Below are positions 43,944 to 53,195 of a stretch of DNA of 64,000 nucleotides, piece by piece. The notes under the pieces are model-generated. The model did no database searches, was not told where the DNA came from, and was given only the letters and a program-made list of their open reading frames with translations. The DNA is from Pricia antarctica (GTDB lineage Bacteria > Bacteroidota > Bacteroidia > Flavobacteriales > Flavobacteriaceae): assembly GCA_011050085.1 (NCBI GenBank), contig DRGL01000028.1:1-64000 (forward strand), written 5' to 3'. Numbering within the stretch: position 1 is the first letter of the stretch; each line of letters starts with the position of its first letter. Made by a program: the position numbers and the translations under genes.

Positions 43944-44639
43944 ATGATGGGATATTATATTTTGATTGGTGGTATCGCCCTAATCAGCTGGCTAGTAAGT
44001 CGTAAACTTAAAAGCAAGTTCAAGTACTATTCAAATGTGCATTTGCAAAATGGGATGAGCGGTGCTGAAATCGCGGAAAAAATGCTTTCTGACAATGGTA
44101 TTCGCGATGTAAAGGTAGTCTCTACATCCGGTAGGTTGACGGATCATTACAATCCGAAAGATAAAACAGTAAATCTTAGTGAAAGTGTTTACAATCAGCG
44201 TAATGCGGCTTCAGCTGCTGTTGCGGCACATGAATGCGGACATGCAGTACAGCACGCCCAAGCTTATGAATGGTTGACTTTACGCTCTAAATTGGTGCCG
44301 GTAGTAAGTATAACTTCGAGCATGTCAATGTGGGTCGTGTTCGGTGGACTCATGCTCGGCGCCGCAGCCGGAGTCGGTTTCGGATATTGGGTTGCTGTTG
44401 CCGGTCTTATCATGATGGGTCTGGCCACTCTTTTCAGTTTTATAACCTTGCCGGTAGAATATGATGCCAGTAATCGGGCACTGGCCTGGTTGAAGACCAA
44501 GAATGTCGTTACGCCACAAGAATATAAGGGTTCTGAAGATGCCTTAAAATGGGCAGCGCGCACTTATTTGGTTGCGGCAATCGGCTCGTTGGCAACCTTA
44601 GTGTATTGGGGACTCCAAGTTTTTGGAGGAAGGGATTAA
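43944..44639 (+). CDS. Zinc metallopeptidase, YugP-like (PF04298)
   Basis: The 231-residue membrane protein has the zinc motif HECGHAVQHA at about residue 94, with a first membrane helix at the N-terminus (about 3-18) and three more in the C-terminal half (about 110-130, 140-160 and 210-225). It matches the Zn_peptidase_2 (YugP) family of membrane-bound peptidases of unknown substrate. A second zinc ligand is probably the glutamate in PVEYDASNRA. Its leader is 232 bp with no clear gene. A terminator follows. Confidence 0.88.
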   Translation: MMGYYILIGGIALISWLVSRKLKSKFKYYSNVHLQNGMSGAEIAEKMLSDNGIRDVKVVSTSGRLTDHYNPKDKTVNLSESVYNQRNAASAAVAAHECGHAVQHAQAYEWLTLRSKLVPVVSITSSMSMWVVFGGLMLGAAAGVGFGYWVAVAGLIMMGLATLFSFITLPVEYDASNRALAWLKTKNVVTPQEYKGSEDALKWAARTYLVAAIGSLATLVYWGLQVFGGRD

Positions 44640-44726
44640 GAATACGCTTTATTAAAATAGATTGAAAGCTTAGGTAGATGGTGATATTCCTTCATTATTG
44701 TTAGTCTTCTAAAAGGAAAAACTGGT

Positions 44727-44760
44727 AAGCCCCATTGTCCAAACTTTGGGGCTTAGTTTT
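44727..44760 (+). terminator. Terminator after the zinc peptidase
   Basis: AAGCCCCA pairs with TGGGGCTT around a 12-base loop, followed by AGTTTT. It may serve both convergent genes, since Lrp/AsnC ends just beyond it on the other strand. Confidence 0.65.
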
Positions 44761-45229
44761 ATATGGTAATTTGCCTATCTATTTGTTGGTTCAACGAAAT
44801 AAATGTTTCGGTTCGAGAAACCCCTTCGATTTGCTGAATATCTTTGTTCAATACATGCATAAGGTGCTCGTTATCCCTGCAAAGCACTTTTATTAAAATT
44901 GACCAATTGCCTGTGGTATAATGACATTCAAGCACTTCAGGAATCTTTTCCAGTTGTTTTACGGCGGCGGGGTTGCTCATAGCCTTATCAAGATATATAC
45001 CTATATACGCCATAGTCGTATAGCCCATAACTTTGGGATCAATGATGAATTTTGATCCGGCGAGTAATCCCGATGATTCCAATTTTCTGAGCCTTTGATG
45101 AATTGCAGCTCCTGAGATTCCTATATTTCTGGCAATTTCTAAAATCGGTTTTCTAGCATCCGCCATCAAAAACCTTAAAATTTTCTTATCCGTTCCGTCA
45201 ATTTTGATCTTTTCGTTATTGGATTTCAT
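44759..45229 (-). CDS. Lrp/AsnC family transcriptional regulator
   Basis: The 156-residue protein has an N-terminal helix-turn-helix with DKKILRFLMADARKPILEIARNIGISGAAIHQRLRKL and a C-terminal RAM ligand-binding domain with VMGYTTMAYIGIYLD and VLECHYTTGNWSILIKVLC. Such regulators respond to amino acids. It sits 95 bp downstream of the saccharopine dehydrogenase-like gene in the same direction and may control amino-acid, perhaps lysine, breakdown. Confidence 0.92.
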   Translation of the reverse strand: MKSNNEKIKIDGTDKKILRFLMADARKPILEIARNIGISGAAIHQRLRKLESSGLLAGSKFIIDPKVMGYTTMAYIGIYLDKAMSNPAAVKQLEKIPEVLECHYTTGNWSILIKVLCRDNEHLMHVLNKDIQQIEGVSRTETFISLNQQIDRQITI

Positions 45230-45324
45230 GGTTTAGGTTTCGATTTTGCAGTAAAAGTAGTCAGATTACATGAAATTCGAAGGTTTCGGGTCGTTTTAAC
45301 TACTGGTTAGGGCGTTTAAGACAC

Positions 45325-46698
45325 TCAACTCGCTACCGAGTCAGGGTTGTACCCCAAGTAAGGCACTTCGTATTCCTTAAACACAATACCGTAATGGCTG
45401 AGTTCTGATAGAATGGGTGTATATATTTCCTTATTGATGGGAATTTGCACCCCGGGCGTGACGATTTTCTTGTTCAATATCGATAAGGTTGCCATGGCAA
45501 CAGGTAAACCTACTGTTTTCGACATGGCTGTATGGCTTCGGTTTTCTCCAATTACCACCATATTCGCATCAATTTGTTTCTTTTGACCGTTCAGTTCGTA
45601 ACCGAACTTATGGTACATGACAATCATATCCTTTTCATCATCTTGAAGTGTCCAGCTATCTTCTAATATTTTTTGTAGTATTTGGGCAGGGCTGGCATGT
45701 GGTAGTTCTATGAATTTTTGTGCATCGAAAAGATTCAGTTGCACTAATTTTTCCCACATACTATCATCTTGATCGATTTTTAGGTAATGTCGTAGTTTTA
45801 GCTCAACGGAATCGGTAGGTGAATAGGGCAGAAAGAGATTGACAAACTCTCGGTAGGACATTCCTTCGGAGTTCTCGATGCGATAACTGTCATCGGTCAT
45901 CCCCATTTGTACGAACATGTTCCAAGCTTTCGAAAAACCTACTCGGCGCATGGTACCACGATAGAGGGTCAAAATATCTTGCAGGCCATAGGCATCCCGA
46001 TAGTTCAGCGAATCGCGGTTGGCGTAGCCTTCGAACCTGCCGTAGCCCTCGATATCAAAAAATTCAGTACGCCTAAAAAGTTTATGATATGGAATGTATT
46101 TATAGGTGCCTTCTTGAATGAATTTGGCTGCTCCGCCTTGGCCGGCCACAACAACATTTCTGGGGTTCCATGTGAATTTATAATTCCACAAGTTGTTATC
46201 GTTTTCCGGGGCAACCAGTCCGCCTGTAAAAGACTCGAACAATAACATCTTACCCCCTTTCTCTCGAATGCGGTCGATAATCTGCATGGCACTCATATGA
46301 TCGATGCCTGGATCAAGTCCGATTTCGTTCATAAATACCAAACCTTTTCCTTTGGCCTGTTGGTCCAAGGTCTTGAGTTCCTCGCTTACATATGAAGCGG
46401 TGACGAGATGTTTGTCAAGCGCGATGCAGTCATGGGCTATATTTATGTGTAAGGATGCCGGAAGCATTGAAACCACAATATCGGTGTTGGTGATTGCCCT
46501 TTTTCGATCAGTAGCATTTAAAATATCTAAAGATACCACGGTACAATGCGGATGATTTTGAATTTTTTCCGCTATAGCTGCAGGGTTGAGGTCACCGATG
46601 GTTAGATGTAAATTTTCCACCGCTGCTTTTTCCAAAAAGTAATCCAACAGGTATGAAGTTGATTTGCCGGCTCCGATAACTAAAATTCTACGTTGCAT
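45325..46698 (-). CDS. Saccharopine dehydrogenase-like oxidoreductase
   Basis: The 457-residue protein has a Rossmann fold beginning RRILVIGAGKSTSYLLDYF and DIVVSMLPASLHINIAHDC, followed by the substrate domain with GLDPGIDHMSAMQIID, a hallmark of saccharopine reductase (glutamate-forming). This enzyme family works in lysine degradation or synthesis and in related carboxynorspermidine or homospermidine reactions. No lysine-ketoglutarate reductase partner gene is beside it. Its neighbour, an Lrp/AsnC regulator, fits amino-acid control. Start ATG at 46698 is normal. Confidence 0.88.
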   Translation of the reverse strand: MQRRILVIGAGKSTSYLLDYFLEKAAVENLHLTIGDLNPAAIAEKIQNHPHCTVVSLDILNATDRKRAITNTDIVVSMLPASLHINIAHDCIALDKHLVTASYVSEELKTLDQQAKGKGLVFMNEIGLDPGIDHMSAMQIIDRIREKGGKMLLFESFTGGLVAPENDNNLWNYKFTWNPRNVVVAGQGGAAKFIQEGTYKYIPYHKLFRRTEFFDIEGYGRFEGYANRDSLNYRDAYGLQDILTLYRGTMRRVGFSKAWNMFVQMGMTDDSYRIENSEGMSYREFVNLFLPYSPTDSVELKLRHYLKIDQDDSMWEKLVQLNLFDAQKFIELPHASPAQILQKILEDSWTLQDDEKDMIVMYHKFGYELNGQKKQIDANMVVIGENRSHTAMSKTVGLPVAMATLSILNKKIVTPGVQIPINKEIYTPILSELSHYGIVFKEYEVPYLGYNPDSVAS

Positions 46699-46787
46699 TT
46701 GGTTTTGTAATTTTACAGTAACAATTGGTTGAACGCTATACGAAGGTATTGATTGTTGTATTTATAAAAAAGAGGCACGCTAAAGTT

Positions 46788-47174
46788 ATGAACAAAACAA
46801 TATTTTTATCAGGGATTGTATTTGGTATTCTAGCTGTAGTACTCGGCGCTTTTGGTGCACATGGTTTGGAAAAGCTAGTGGATGCAGATGCTCTAGAAAC
46901 TTGGAAGACAGGGGTTACCTACCAGATGTACCATGCGCTACTTTTGCTGGTTTTGGCGAATGTGAATGCTGTGCCTGAAGGTCAGAAAAAGTGGATATTT
47001 TATTGTGTCATAATAGGCATCTTCTTCTTTTCATTTTCAATCTACGGTCTGGCCACGAATACGATTACATCATTTGATTTCAAAATCATCGGTTTCGTAA
47101 CGCCTGTTGGTGGCTTGTTCTTAATCTTAGGATGGACTCTTTTAGGATATAAATATTTTAAGTATTCTAAATAG
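46788..47174 (+). CDS. DUF423 family membrane protein
   Basis: I start at the ATG at 46788 (MNKTIFLSGIVFGILAVVLGAFGAHGLE); a longer frame would start with a basic, unlikely segment of 21 residues. The 128-residue protein has four membrane helices and the DUF423 signature LGAFGAHGL followed by W(K)TG..YQMYHALLLL. Function unknown. It is divergent from the saccharopine dehydrogenase-like gene. Confidence 0.88.
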   Translation: MNKTIFLSGIVFGILAVVLGAFGAHGLEKLVDADALETWKTGVTYQMYHALLLLVLANVNAVPEGQKKWIFYCVIIGIFFFSFSIYGLATNTITSFDFKIIGFVTPVGGLFLILGWTLLGYKYFKYSK

Positions 47175-47240
47175 ATAATTCTTAAAAAAGCGCATTAAAA
47201 TTTTATTTTTGATAATTTAGCCGTTATAAAATGCCAAAAA

Positions 47241-48857
47241 ATGAATAATTCGAAAAAAAGTCCCGAATCTGTATCGCTAGCTTCTTCTGGAATAATGCAT
47301 TCCAATATTCACTACCAGCTTTCGGCATCAGAACTACATGCCATAACTTTGGAAAAGAAAATGGGGAAGGAAGTTTCTTCGGGAGCTTTGGCGGTAAATA
47401 CTGGGGAATTCACTGGACGTTCGCCCCAAGATAGATTTATCGTTAAGGATGCCATTACTACCGATAACGTTTGGTGGGGCAATATTAATATTCCCTTTGA
47501 GCCTTCAAAATTCGATGCCCTTCATGAAAAGGTCATTGATTACTTGAACACAAAAGAGCTCTATGTGCGGGATTGCTATGCCTGTGCCGACCATAATTAC
47601 AGAATGGATATCCGGGTTATAAACGAATATCCTTGGTCAAATCTATTCGCTTACAATATGTTCATTCGACCAACGAATGAAGAATTAAAGCATTTTGAGC
47701 CGGAATGGACCGTGATCAATGCACCGGGCTTTAAAGCTGATCCCAATGTTGACGGCACTCGGCAACATAATTTTGCCATATTGAACTTTACCCGTAAAAT
47801 GGTCTTAATTGGCGGTACAGGTTATACAGGGGAGATTAAGAAAGGAATATTTTCAGCATTGAACTTTATTCTTCCTTTCTCAAAGAGTACCTTACCGATG
47901 CACTGTTCAGCCAATGTTGGGAAAAATGGTGAAACCGCCATATTCTTTGGCCTTTCTGGCACTGGTAAAACAACCTTATCTACCGATGTATCCCGAAAAC
48001 TTATTGGTGATGACGAACATGGCTGGAACAATGAGAATGCTGTCTTCAATTTTGAAGGCGGTTGTTATGCGAAAGTCATCAATCTATCTAAGGAAAATGA
48101 GCCGGAGATATTTGGCGCCATCAAAAAAGGGGCTCTTCTAGAAAATGTGGTCCTTAATGAAAATGGGGATGTTGACTATGCGGATACATCAATCACTCAA
48201 AATACAAGGGTAAGTTATCCTATTTATCACATTGAAAACGTTCAAAGGCCGTCCCTAGGGAAAAATCCTAAGAACATTTTCTTTCTTACGGCCGATGCGT
48301 TTGGCGTATTGCCACCTATATCGAAGTTGACCCCTGCTCAGGCAGCCTACCATTTTATTTCTGGTTATACCGCAAAGGTAGCGGGTACGGAAGCGGGTGT
48401 TGTCGAACCTATTCCATCGTTTTCAGCCTGTTTCGGTGCGCCATTCATGCCCTTACACCCTGCCAAGTATGCAGAGATGCTCAGTAAAAAAATGAAGCTT
48501 GCAGGCGTAAATGTATGGTTGGTCAATACGGGATGGACAGGTGGGCCCTACGGTGTCGGTACACGAATGAAATTGAAATATACAAGGGCAATGATAAATG
48601 CGGTATTGAACGGAAATTTAGGTCTATACGATTACGACAACTACCACATACATTCCGTATTCGGCGTGGCACAACCTAGAGCATGCCCTGGGGTGCCAAC
48701 GAGTGTACTAAGTCCGAGAACAACATGGAATAATGATGATGCGTATTATACAGCAGCTTTTAAACTGACCAACGCATTTCGGGAAAATTTCAAAAAATTT
48801 GAGGCTTTTGCAAGTGAAGAGATACGACGTGGTGGACCACAGCGGTATGCTTTTTAA
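47241..48857 (+). CDS. pckA: Phosphoenolpyruvate carboxykinase (ATP)
   Basis: The 538-residue enzyme has the kinase loop GLSGTGKTTLS, the metal-binding GDDEHGW, RFIVKDAI near the N-terminus, and VNTGWTGGPYGVG. All match the ATP-dependent form that turns oxaloacetate into PEP for gluconeogenesis. A TATTTTTG box lies at 47204-47211. Downstream, a perfect 12 bp inverted repeat (48879-48915) could be a terminator or mRNA-stabilising hairpin. Confidence 0.97.
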   Translation: MNNSKKSPESVSLASSGIMHSNIHYQLSASELHAITLEKKMGKEVSSGALAVNTGEFTGRSPQDRFIVKDAITTDNVWWGNINIPFEPSKFDALHEKVIDYLNTKELYVRDCYACADHNYRMDIRVINEYPWSNLFAYNMFIRPTNEELKHFEPEWTVINAPGFKADPNVDGTRQHNFAILNFTRKMVLIGGTGYTGEIKKGIFSALNFILPFSKSTLPMHCSANVGKNGETAIFFGLSGTGKTTLSTDVSRKLIGDDEHGWNNENAVFNFEGGCYAKVINLSKENEPEIFGAIKKGALLENVVLNENGDVDYADTSITQNTRVSYPIYHIENVQRPSLGKNPKNIFFLTADAFGVLPPISKLTPAQAAYHFISGYTAKVAGTEAGVVEPIPSFSACFGAPFMPLHPAKYAEMLSKKMKLAGVNVWLVNTGWTGGPYGVGTRMKLKYTRAMINAVLNGNLGLYDYDNYHIHSVFGVAQPRACPGVPTSVLSPRTTWNNDDAYYTAAFKLTNAFRENFKKFEAFASEEIRRGGPQRYAF

Positions 48858-48878
48858 AAAAACACGAGTGAAGCGCTA

Positions 48879-48915
48879 AAATCTGTTGAAATACAAGGTT
48901 CACTTCAACAGATTT
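48879..48915 (+). repeat. Perfect inverted repeat after pckA
   Basis: AAATCTGTTGAA and TTCAACAGATTT pair without mismatch over 12 bp, with a 13-base loop. No T run follows, so it is not a standard terminator for pckA; it may protect the 3' end or act in both directions because the opposite-strand hemD ends nearby. Confidence 0.6.
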
Positions 48916-48974
48916 ACACGTCACGCTAAATAGTTGGTAAGCTTATAAAAATATTACGCTCCTGTTAATTAATC

Positions 48975-49727
48975 CTATGGTTGTCGCTTGTTGGCTTCGT
49001 TGATGTAACGCTGAAGCGCCATAGTCATAGAAGGTGTTTCGGGCGTAGGTGCTTTGATATCGATTCGAAGTCCCGCATCGGTGGCTGCATCTATCGTAGA
49101 ATTGCCATATACTGCAATACGGGTCTCCTTTTGATCGAAATCCGGAAAGTTTTGTAGAAGCGATTCTATTCCAGAAGGACTGAAAAAGACCAACACGTCA
49201 TAGTATACATCACGAAGGTCGGAAAGGTCGCTGATAACTGTTTTGTAAAAAACGCCGCGTTTCCATTCAATGTCCAAACCGTCCAATATTTCCGGTACGG
49301 AATCTTTTAGGGCATCTGAAGAAGGCAATAAAAACTTTTCGGTCTTATACTTTTTGAAAAGGGGTATCAATTCCTCAAAATTACGTTTTCCTACGTAAAT
49401 TTTTCGCTTTCGATATACGACGTATTTTTGGAGGTAATAGGCGACTGCCTCTGATTGGCAAAAATACTTCATGCTATCGGGCACGCTAAAACGCATTTCC
49501 TTGGCAATTCTGAAGAAATGGTCCACCGCATTTCTGCTTGTCAATATAATAGCAGTATAGTGTTGCAAATCTACTTTTTGCTGACGTACGTTCTTGGCGT
49601 CTACACCCTCAACATGAATGAAAGGTCTAAAATCGACTTTTACCTTTTCCTTGTCTATCAACTTGGAATAAGGCGAGTTCTCGATCTTAGGTTCCGGTTG
49701 TGATACTAAAATCGTTTTGACTTTCAT
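48975..49727 (-). CDS. hemD: Uroporphyrinogen-III synthase
   Basis: The 250-residue protein has the two-domain HemD layout, with ILTSRNAVDHFF in the first half and LVFFSPSGIESLL in the second, the latter corresponding to the typical TSPSA-like segment. The N-terminus is VKTILVSQPEPK. HemD sequences are poorly conserved, so this call depends on overall pattern and on the context: HemD beside DUF4271 is common in Flavobacteriia. It closes the tetrapyrrole ring for haem synthesis. Confidence 0.85.
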   Translation of the reverse strand: MKVKTILVSQPEPKIENSPYSKLIDKEKVKVDFRPFIHVEGVDAKNVRQQKVDLQHYTAIILTSRNAVDHFFRIAKEMRFSVPDSMKYFCQSEAVAYYLQKYVVYRKRKIYVGKRNFEELIPLFKKYKTEKFLLPSSDALKDSVPEILDGLDIEWKRGVFYKTVISDLSDLRDVYYDVLVFFSPSGIESLLQNFPDFDQKETRIAVYGNSTIDAATDAGLRIDIKAPTPETPSMTMALQRYINEANKRQP

Positions 49728-49847
49728 CTATGTGTGTTTGAGTTTTGTAGATTTTCTCAATATATATACACCTGTGGCTGTTGAGAACCACTTATCATTC
49801 TGAGCTTACCATTTTTCGAAGGGAATGATACGGCTTTCCCAATACAT

Positions 49848-50504
49848 CTACTCTTTTAGGTAACTGCCAATAATGATAATCGGTGAAATTTCAAGTGCGC
49901 AAAGGTACAAAATAAAATAGAAAAAGTAACTGGTAATGAAGTTTTGATGATTCCTTAAGAGTGTTACCCAGCCAATTACATTAATCAGTAGAATTAAGAA
50001 AATGGCCACGAAAACTACAATGATGGAGTCATTTGCGACGTATGCCAGAATGAGGTTGGCTATGAACATGATGATTCCCGTATAGTTTAGATATGATAAT
50101 TTTTTAAAAATAAGTTCGCTTACTGTCTTGTTCGAGCCAAATATGAATCCGTTACCGAGCTGTAATATCACTTTAAGGAAAATAAATCCCAGAATGCTGG
50201 CTAAAATCAGGGGATACATGAAAAATCCCGTTATTTCAGCAGTCTCAAAGAAGATGTTACCTGCTAAAAACACGAACAGTGAAAAGTTGATAATTTGAAA
50301 AAGAGTGAAGAATACATGAAACCAGTTTATCAATTTTTCCTTTTTATTATACATAAAGATGTATTTATTGTTAAAGGGAAGTATGATAAAATTCAGAAAT
50401 CTGCCGTAGAAAAAGCTTTTGGCAAGAACGGGCAAAATGATGCTTGATAATAATAGAATGGTAATCCAGTCAGGGGTGTCTGCCGTTCTTAGAATGGGGT
50501 CCAT
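49848..50504 (-). CDS. DUF4271 membrane protein
   Basis: The 218-residue protein has about six hydrophobic helices and basic cytoplasmic loops (RFLNFIILPFNNKYIF, where the NK and proline positions are typical). I recognise it as DUF4271, a Flavobacteriia family that usually lies next to hemD. Its function is unknown. The stop codon of the preceding glycosyltransferase overlaps its ATG by one base (TAATG), so the two are translationally coupled. Confidence 0.78.
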   Translation of the reverse strand: MDPILRTADTPDWITILLLSSIILPVLAKSFFYGRFLNFIILPFNNKYIFMYNKKEKLINWFHVFFTLFQIINFSLFVFLAGNIFFETAEITGFFMYPLILASILGFIFLKVILQLGNGFIFGSNKTVSELIFKKLSYLNYTGIIMFIANLILAYVANDSIIVVFVAIFLILLINVIGWVTLLRNHQNFITSYFFYFILYLCALEISPIIIIGSYLKE

Positions 50505-52171
50505 TAGTATGAAATTTTCGTGTTTTTGCCGTTTATTCCAAAGGGCAAATTGTTGTCGGAAATACCTACCCTAAGAAAGGCTGGCTTTGTCATTTTCGGT
50601 TGTGGTAAGGAAAAGGTGAAATAGGTGGTATCGTTGGCCGCTAAGTTTAAAACTTTTTCGTCAACAGGTTTAGGATCTATTAATATGGCATTTTCTATTT
50701 TTTTAAATGCTGTCATATATACCACATTAAAACGTAATTTTTTCAGCGCTACGGGGGTATCGTATGGGTTATATATTTTGAGCGTTTGCTTATTGACGGT
50801 ATCCAATAAAATTGGTCCCTCGACAATAGTTTCAAGTTTACGAAAAGATTCGAAGTCATCGAAATACTCCCCGTGAAATTGGCCACCATTGCTTTTTGTG
50901 AATGAAATCTTGGCATTCTTCGCGTTTCTGTTGAAAAATAGTACACGTTGGTGCTGAATTTTTGACTCGGAGTCATCGATCGAATATTGATTGCGGCGAT
51001 AGTAGGCATCATTCAATGAATATGTCGGATTGCCTGTATAAAAGGCGAACATGGGCGCATTTCTATACGAATTTATAAAGACCAACGGGGTGTCGCCTAC
51101 CTCCGCTTTCATTTGTAAAGCAACTTCTTTATTACCATGGGTCTCGTAATAAATGGGAGATAATTCTTCGTAAATCAATCCGACCCGAAGGTATAGTATG
51201 ATAGCAATGTTTACTAACCCGATACGAAGGATCCATCGCTTAGTCTCTTCATTTTTCATCATGTACCGAAAGGTGATAATGGCCAAGGGAATGGCAATTA
51301 CGATAATCCACTGTGTCTGAACCCTTCGATTGAAACTTGATATAAAAAAGAAAATGAGCACGCCATAGGTTAGATAGAGCAAGGCCTTGGTAAAGGTGTC
51401 GGATGCCCGCGTCTTGAATAGGGACTGATATATCCAAGGGAAAGTGAGCCCAAAGATGGCCACTAGGTTCACAAAATAGCCAACGGTATATTTTTCAAAT
51501 TTATAAGGTGAATTCGGTCTATCGAAAAGATGATAGCTTATGGTGACAAAGTCGTTTTGGTACAGCCAAATAAAATGAGGGATATAGCAGAACAGGGCGA
51601 CTACAATCGATAGCCAAGCATATTTGTTCGCTAGAAGTTTCAAATTAGAGAGCAGGATACAAATGATGATGATGGCCGCATTGTACTTGCTATACATAAG
51701 ACAGGCCATGACAATACCCATGATAATTGCCCATCGAGATGATGTATCTTGAAGAAAGCGTTTGTAGACATACAGTAACAGAGCCGTAAAAAACAATAAG
51801 GGCGTATCGGGAAGGGTAAAGAAACCATAGGCATTAAATAGCGCCATTGAAAAGATCAGTACAAAAAAAGGAAAGACATAATCGTTCTTCTTCGGATTGT
51901 CGATACATAGCCAGATGACGATAAATGTACCCGCCGAAAGAATACATCCCACCAATCGAACACCTAGTTCCCCCTCAAAAAGATAACTCCCTAATTTAAT
52001 CATAAACGCCACCATGGGCGGGTGGTCGAAATAACCCCAAGCCATATTTTGGGCGAAATGCCAATAATAAGCTTCATCGAATATTAATGGTGTAAAATAC
52101 GCTTGTAATAGGTTGATAGTCAAAACTACGCCTAATAAGAGCAAGAAAATTCGGGGTAATTTCGAATTCAT
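50504..52171 (-). CDS. Membrane glycosyltransferase, GT39/ArnT-like
   Basis: The 555-residue protein has about nine to eleven membrane helices in its first 380 residues and a soluble C-terminal part. The first periplasmic loop has WHFAQNMAWGYFDHPPMVAFMIKLG, with the DHPP motif typical of ArnT/PMT-type transferases that use polyprenol-linked sugars. An acceptor cannot be named; lipid A or surface glycans are possible. Near it, on the other strand, is a polyprenol-phosphate mannose synthase-like gene, which may make its donor. It precedes DUF4271 and hemD. Confidence 0.85.
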   Translation of the reverse strand: MNSKLPRIFLLLLGVVLTINLLQAYFTPLIFDEAYYWHFAQNMAWGYFDHPPMVAFMIKLGSYLFEGELGVRLVGCILSAGTFIVIWLCIDNPKKNDYVFPFFVLIFSMALFNAYGFFTLPDTPLLFFTALLLYVYKRFLQDTSSRWAIIMGIVMACLMYSKYNAAIIIICILLSNLKLLANKYAWLSIVVALFCYIPHFIWLYQNDFVTISYHLFDRPNSPYKFEKYTVGYFVNLVAIFGLTFPWIYQSLFKTRASDTFTKALLYLTYGVLIFFFISSFNRRVQTQWIIVIAIPLAIITFRYMMKNEETKRWILRIGLVNIAIILYLRVGLIYEELSPIYYETHGNKEVALQMKAEVGDTPLVFINSYRNAPMFAFYTGNPTYSLNDAYYRRNQYSIDDSESKIQHQRVLFFNRNAKNAKISFTKSNGGQFHGEYFDDFESFRKLETIVEGPILLDTVNKQTLKIYNPYDTPVALKKLRFNVVYMTAFKKIENAILIDPKPVDEKVLNLAANDTTYFTFSLPQPKMTKPAFLRVGISDNNLPFGINGKNTKISY

Positions 52172-52455
52172 TTTGGGCAGGTTGTTTACCTTTTACATCT
52201 AACAACGATCAAAATTACGAATTCTGTTATTCAAATACCTATCAATTAAGATTTCCGATTGCCAAGTGATTCTCTTTTAAAAACCGATTCGTAAAATTAT
52301 GCTTCCGTTACTTGTACGTTACAAAATGATATAATTCTTAAATGAGCTGTATATAAAAGTTTCTTAATTCAAGGGTCAGCGTTTTCTTAACAGTTCTAAA
52401 ACCTTATTTTTGCCGGAATACTTCCTTTTAATATTCGCAAAAAGTCACCCGTTCG

Positions 52456-53184
52456 ATGTCCGACAGCCTGGTCATTATTCCCACATATAATGAAATCGAG
52501 AATATCGAGGCTATACTATTGGTGGTTTTTTCGTTGAACAAAGATTTTCATGTACTGGTTGTTGATGACAATTCACCTGATGGTACTTCTGAAAAGGTAA
52601 GGGAAATGCAAACGGAATATCCCGAATCCTTATTTTTAGAAACCCGTTTAGAAAAATCTGGATTGGGTACCGCGTACATTCATGGTTTTAAATGGGCGAT
52701 TGCCAAAAAATACGACTATATCTTCGAGATGGATGCTGATTTTTCGCACAATCCCGAAGACTTGAAACGTTTGTATCGGGCCTGTGTTTTAGGGGCCGAT
52801 GTGGCTATTGGGTCAAGGTATAAAAAAGGGGTCAACGTAGTAAACTGGCCATTGTATCGAGTATTGTTATCGTACGGTGCCTCTTTCTATGTGAAAATCA
52901 TTACGGGTATGCGTATTCACGATCCAACCGCTGGTTTCTTATGTTATCAGCGTTATGTTCTAGAAAGTATCGACCTTGATTCCGTTCGTTTTATAGGATA
53001 TGCTTTTCAGATCGAAATGAAATTTAGGGCCTATCTTAAGAATTATAACCTTAAAGAGGTGTCTATTATATTTCGCGATCGGGTTCGAGGAAAGTCTAAA
53101 ATGACCGGTTCGATTGTTAAGGAAGCGATTTTTGGGGTTTTTATGATGAAGGTTAGAAGTCTCTTTCATCGTGATGGATTTTAA
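52456..53184 (+). CDS. GT2 family polyprenol-phosphate mannose synthase-like
   Basis: The 242-residue protein is a GT-A fold of the DPM1 type: SLVIIPTYNEIENIEAIL, VLVVDDNSPDGTSEKV, the DxD-like metal site in FEMDADFSHNPEDL and IGSRYKKGVNVVNWP. It has no membrane helices, like the single-domain Dpm1. It should transfer a sugar, probably mannose or glucose, to polyprenyl phosphate, giving donors for membrane glycosyltransferases. It begins a plus-strand run with dihydroorotase 12 bp downstream. Confidence 0.9.
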   Translation: MSDSLVIIPTYNEIENIEAILLVVFSLNKDFHVLVVDDNSPDGTSEKVREMQTEYPESLFLETRLEKSGLGTAYIHGFKWAIAKKYDYIFEMDADFSHNPEDLKRLYRACVLGADVAIGSRYKKGVNVVNWPLYRVLLSYGASFYVKIITGMRIHDPTAGFLCYQRYVLESIDLDSVRFIGYAFQIEMKFRAYLKNYNLKEVSIIFRDRVRGKSKMTGSIVKEAIFGVFMMKVRSLFHRDGF

Positions 53185-53195
53185 AGAATGTATAT

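Noticed and set aside
47231-47240. ATG just upstream of pckA
   Set aside because: It is out of frame with the enzyme and the ATG at 47241 begins the conserved protein.
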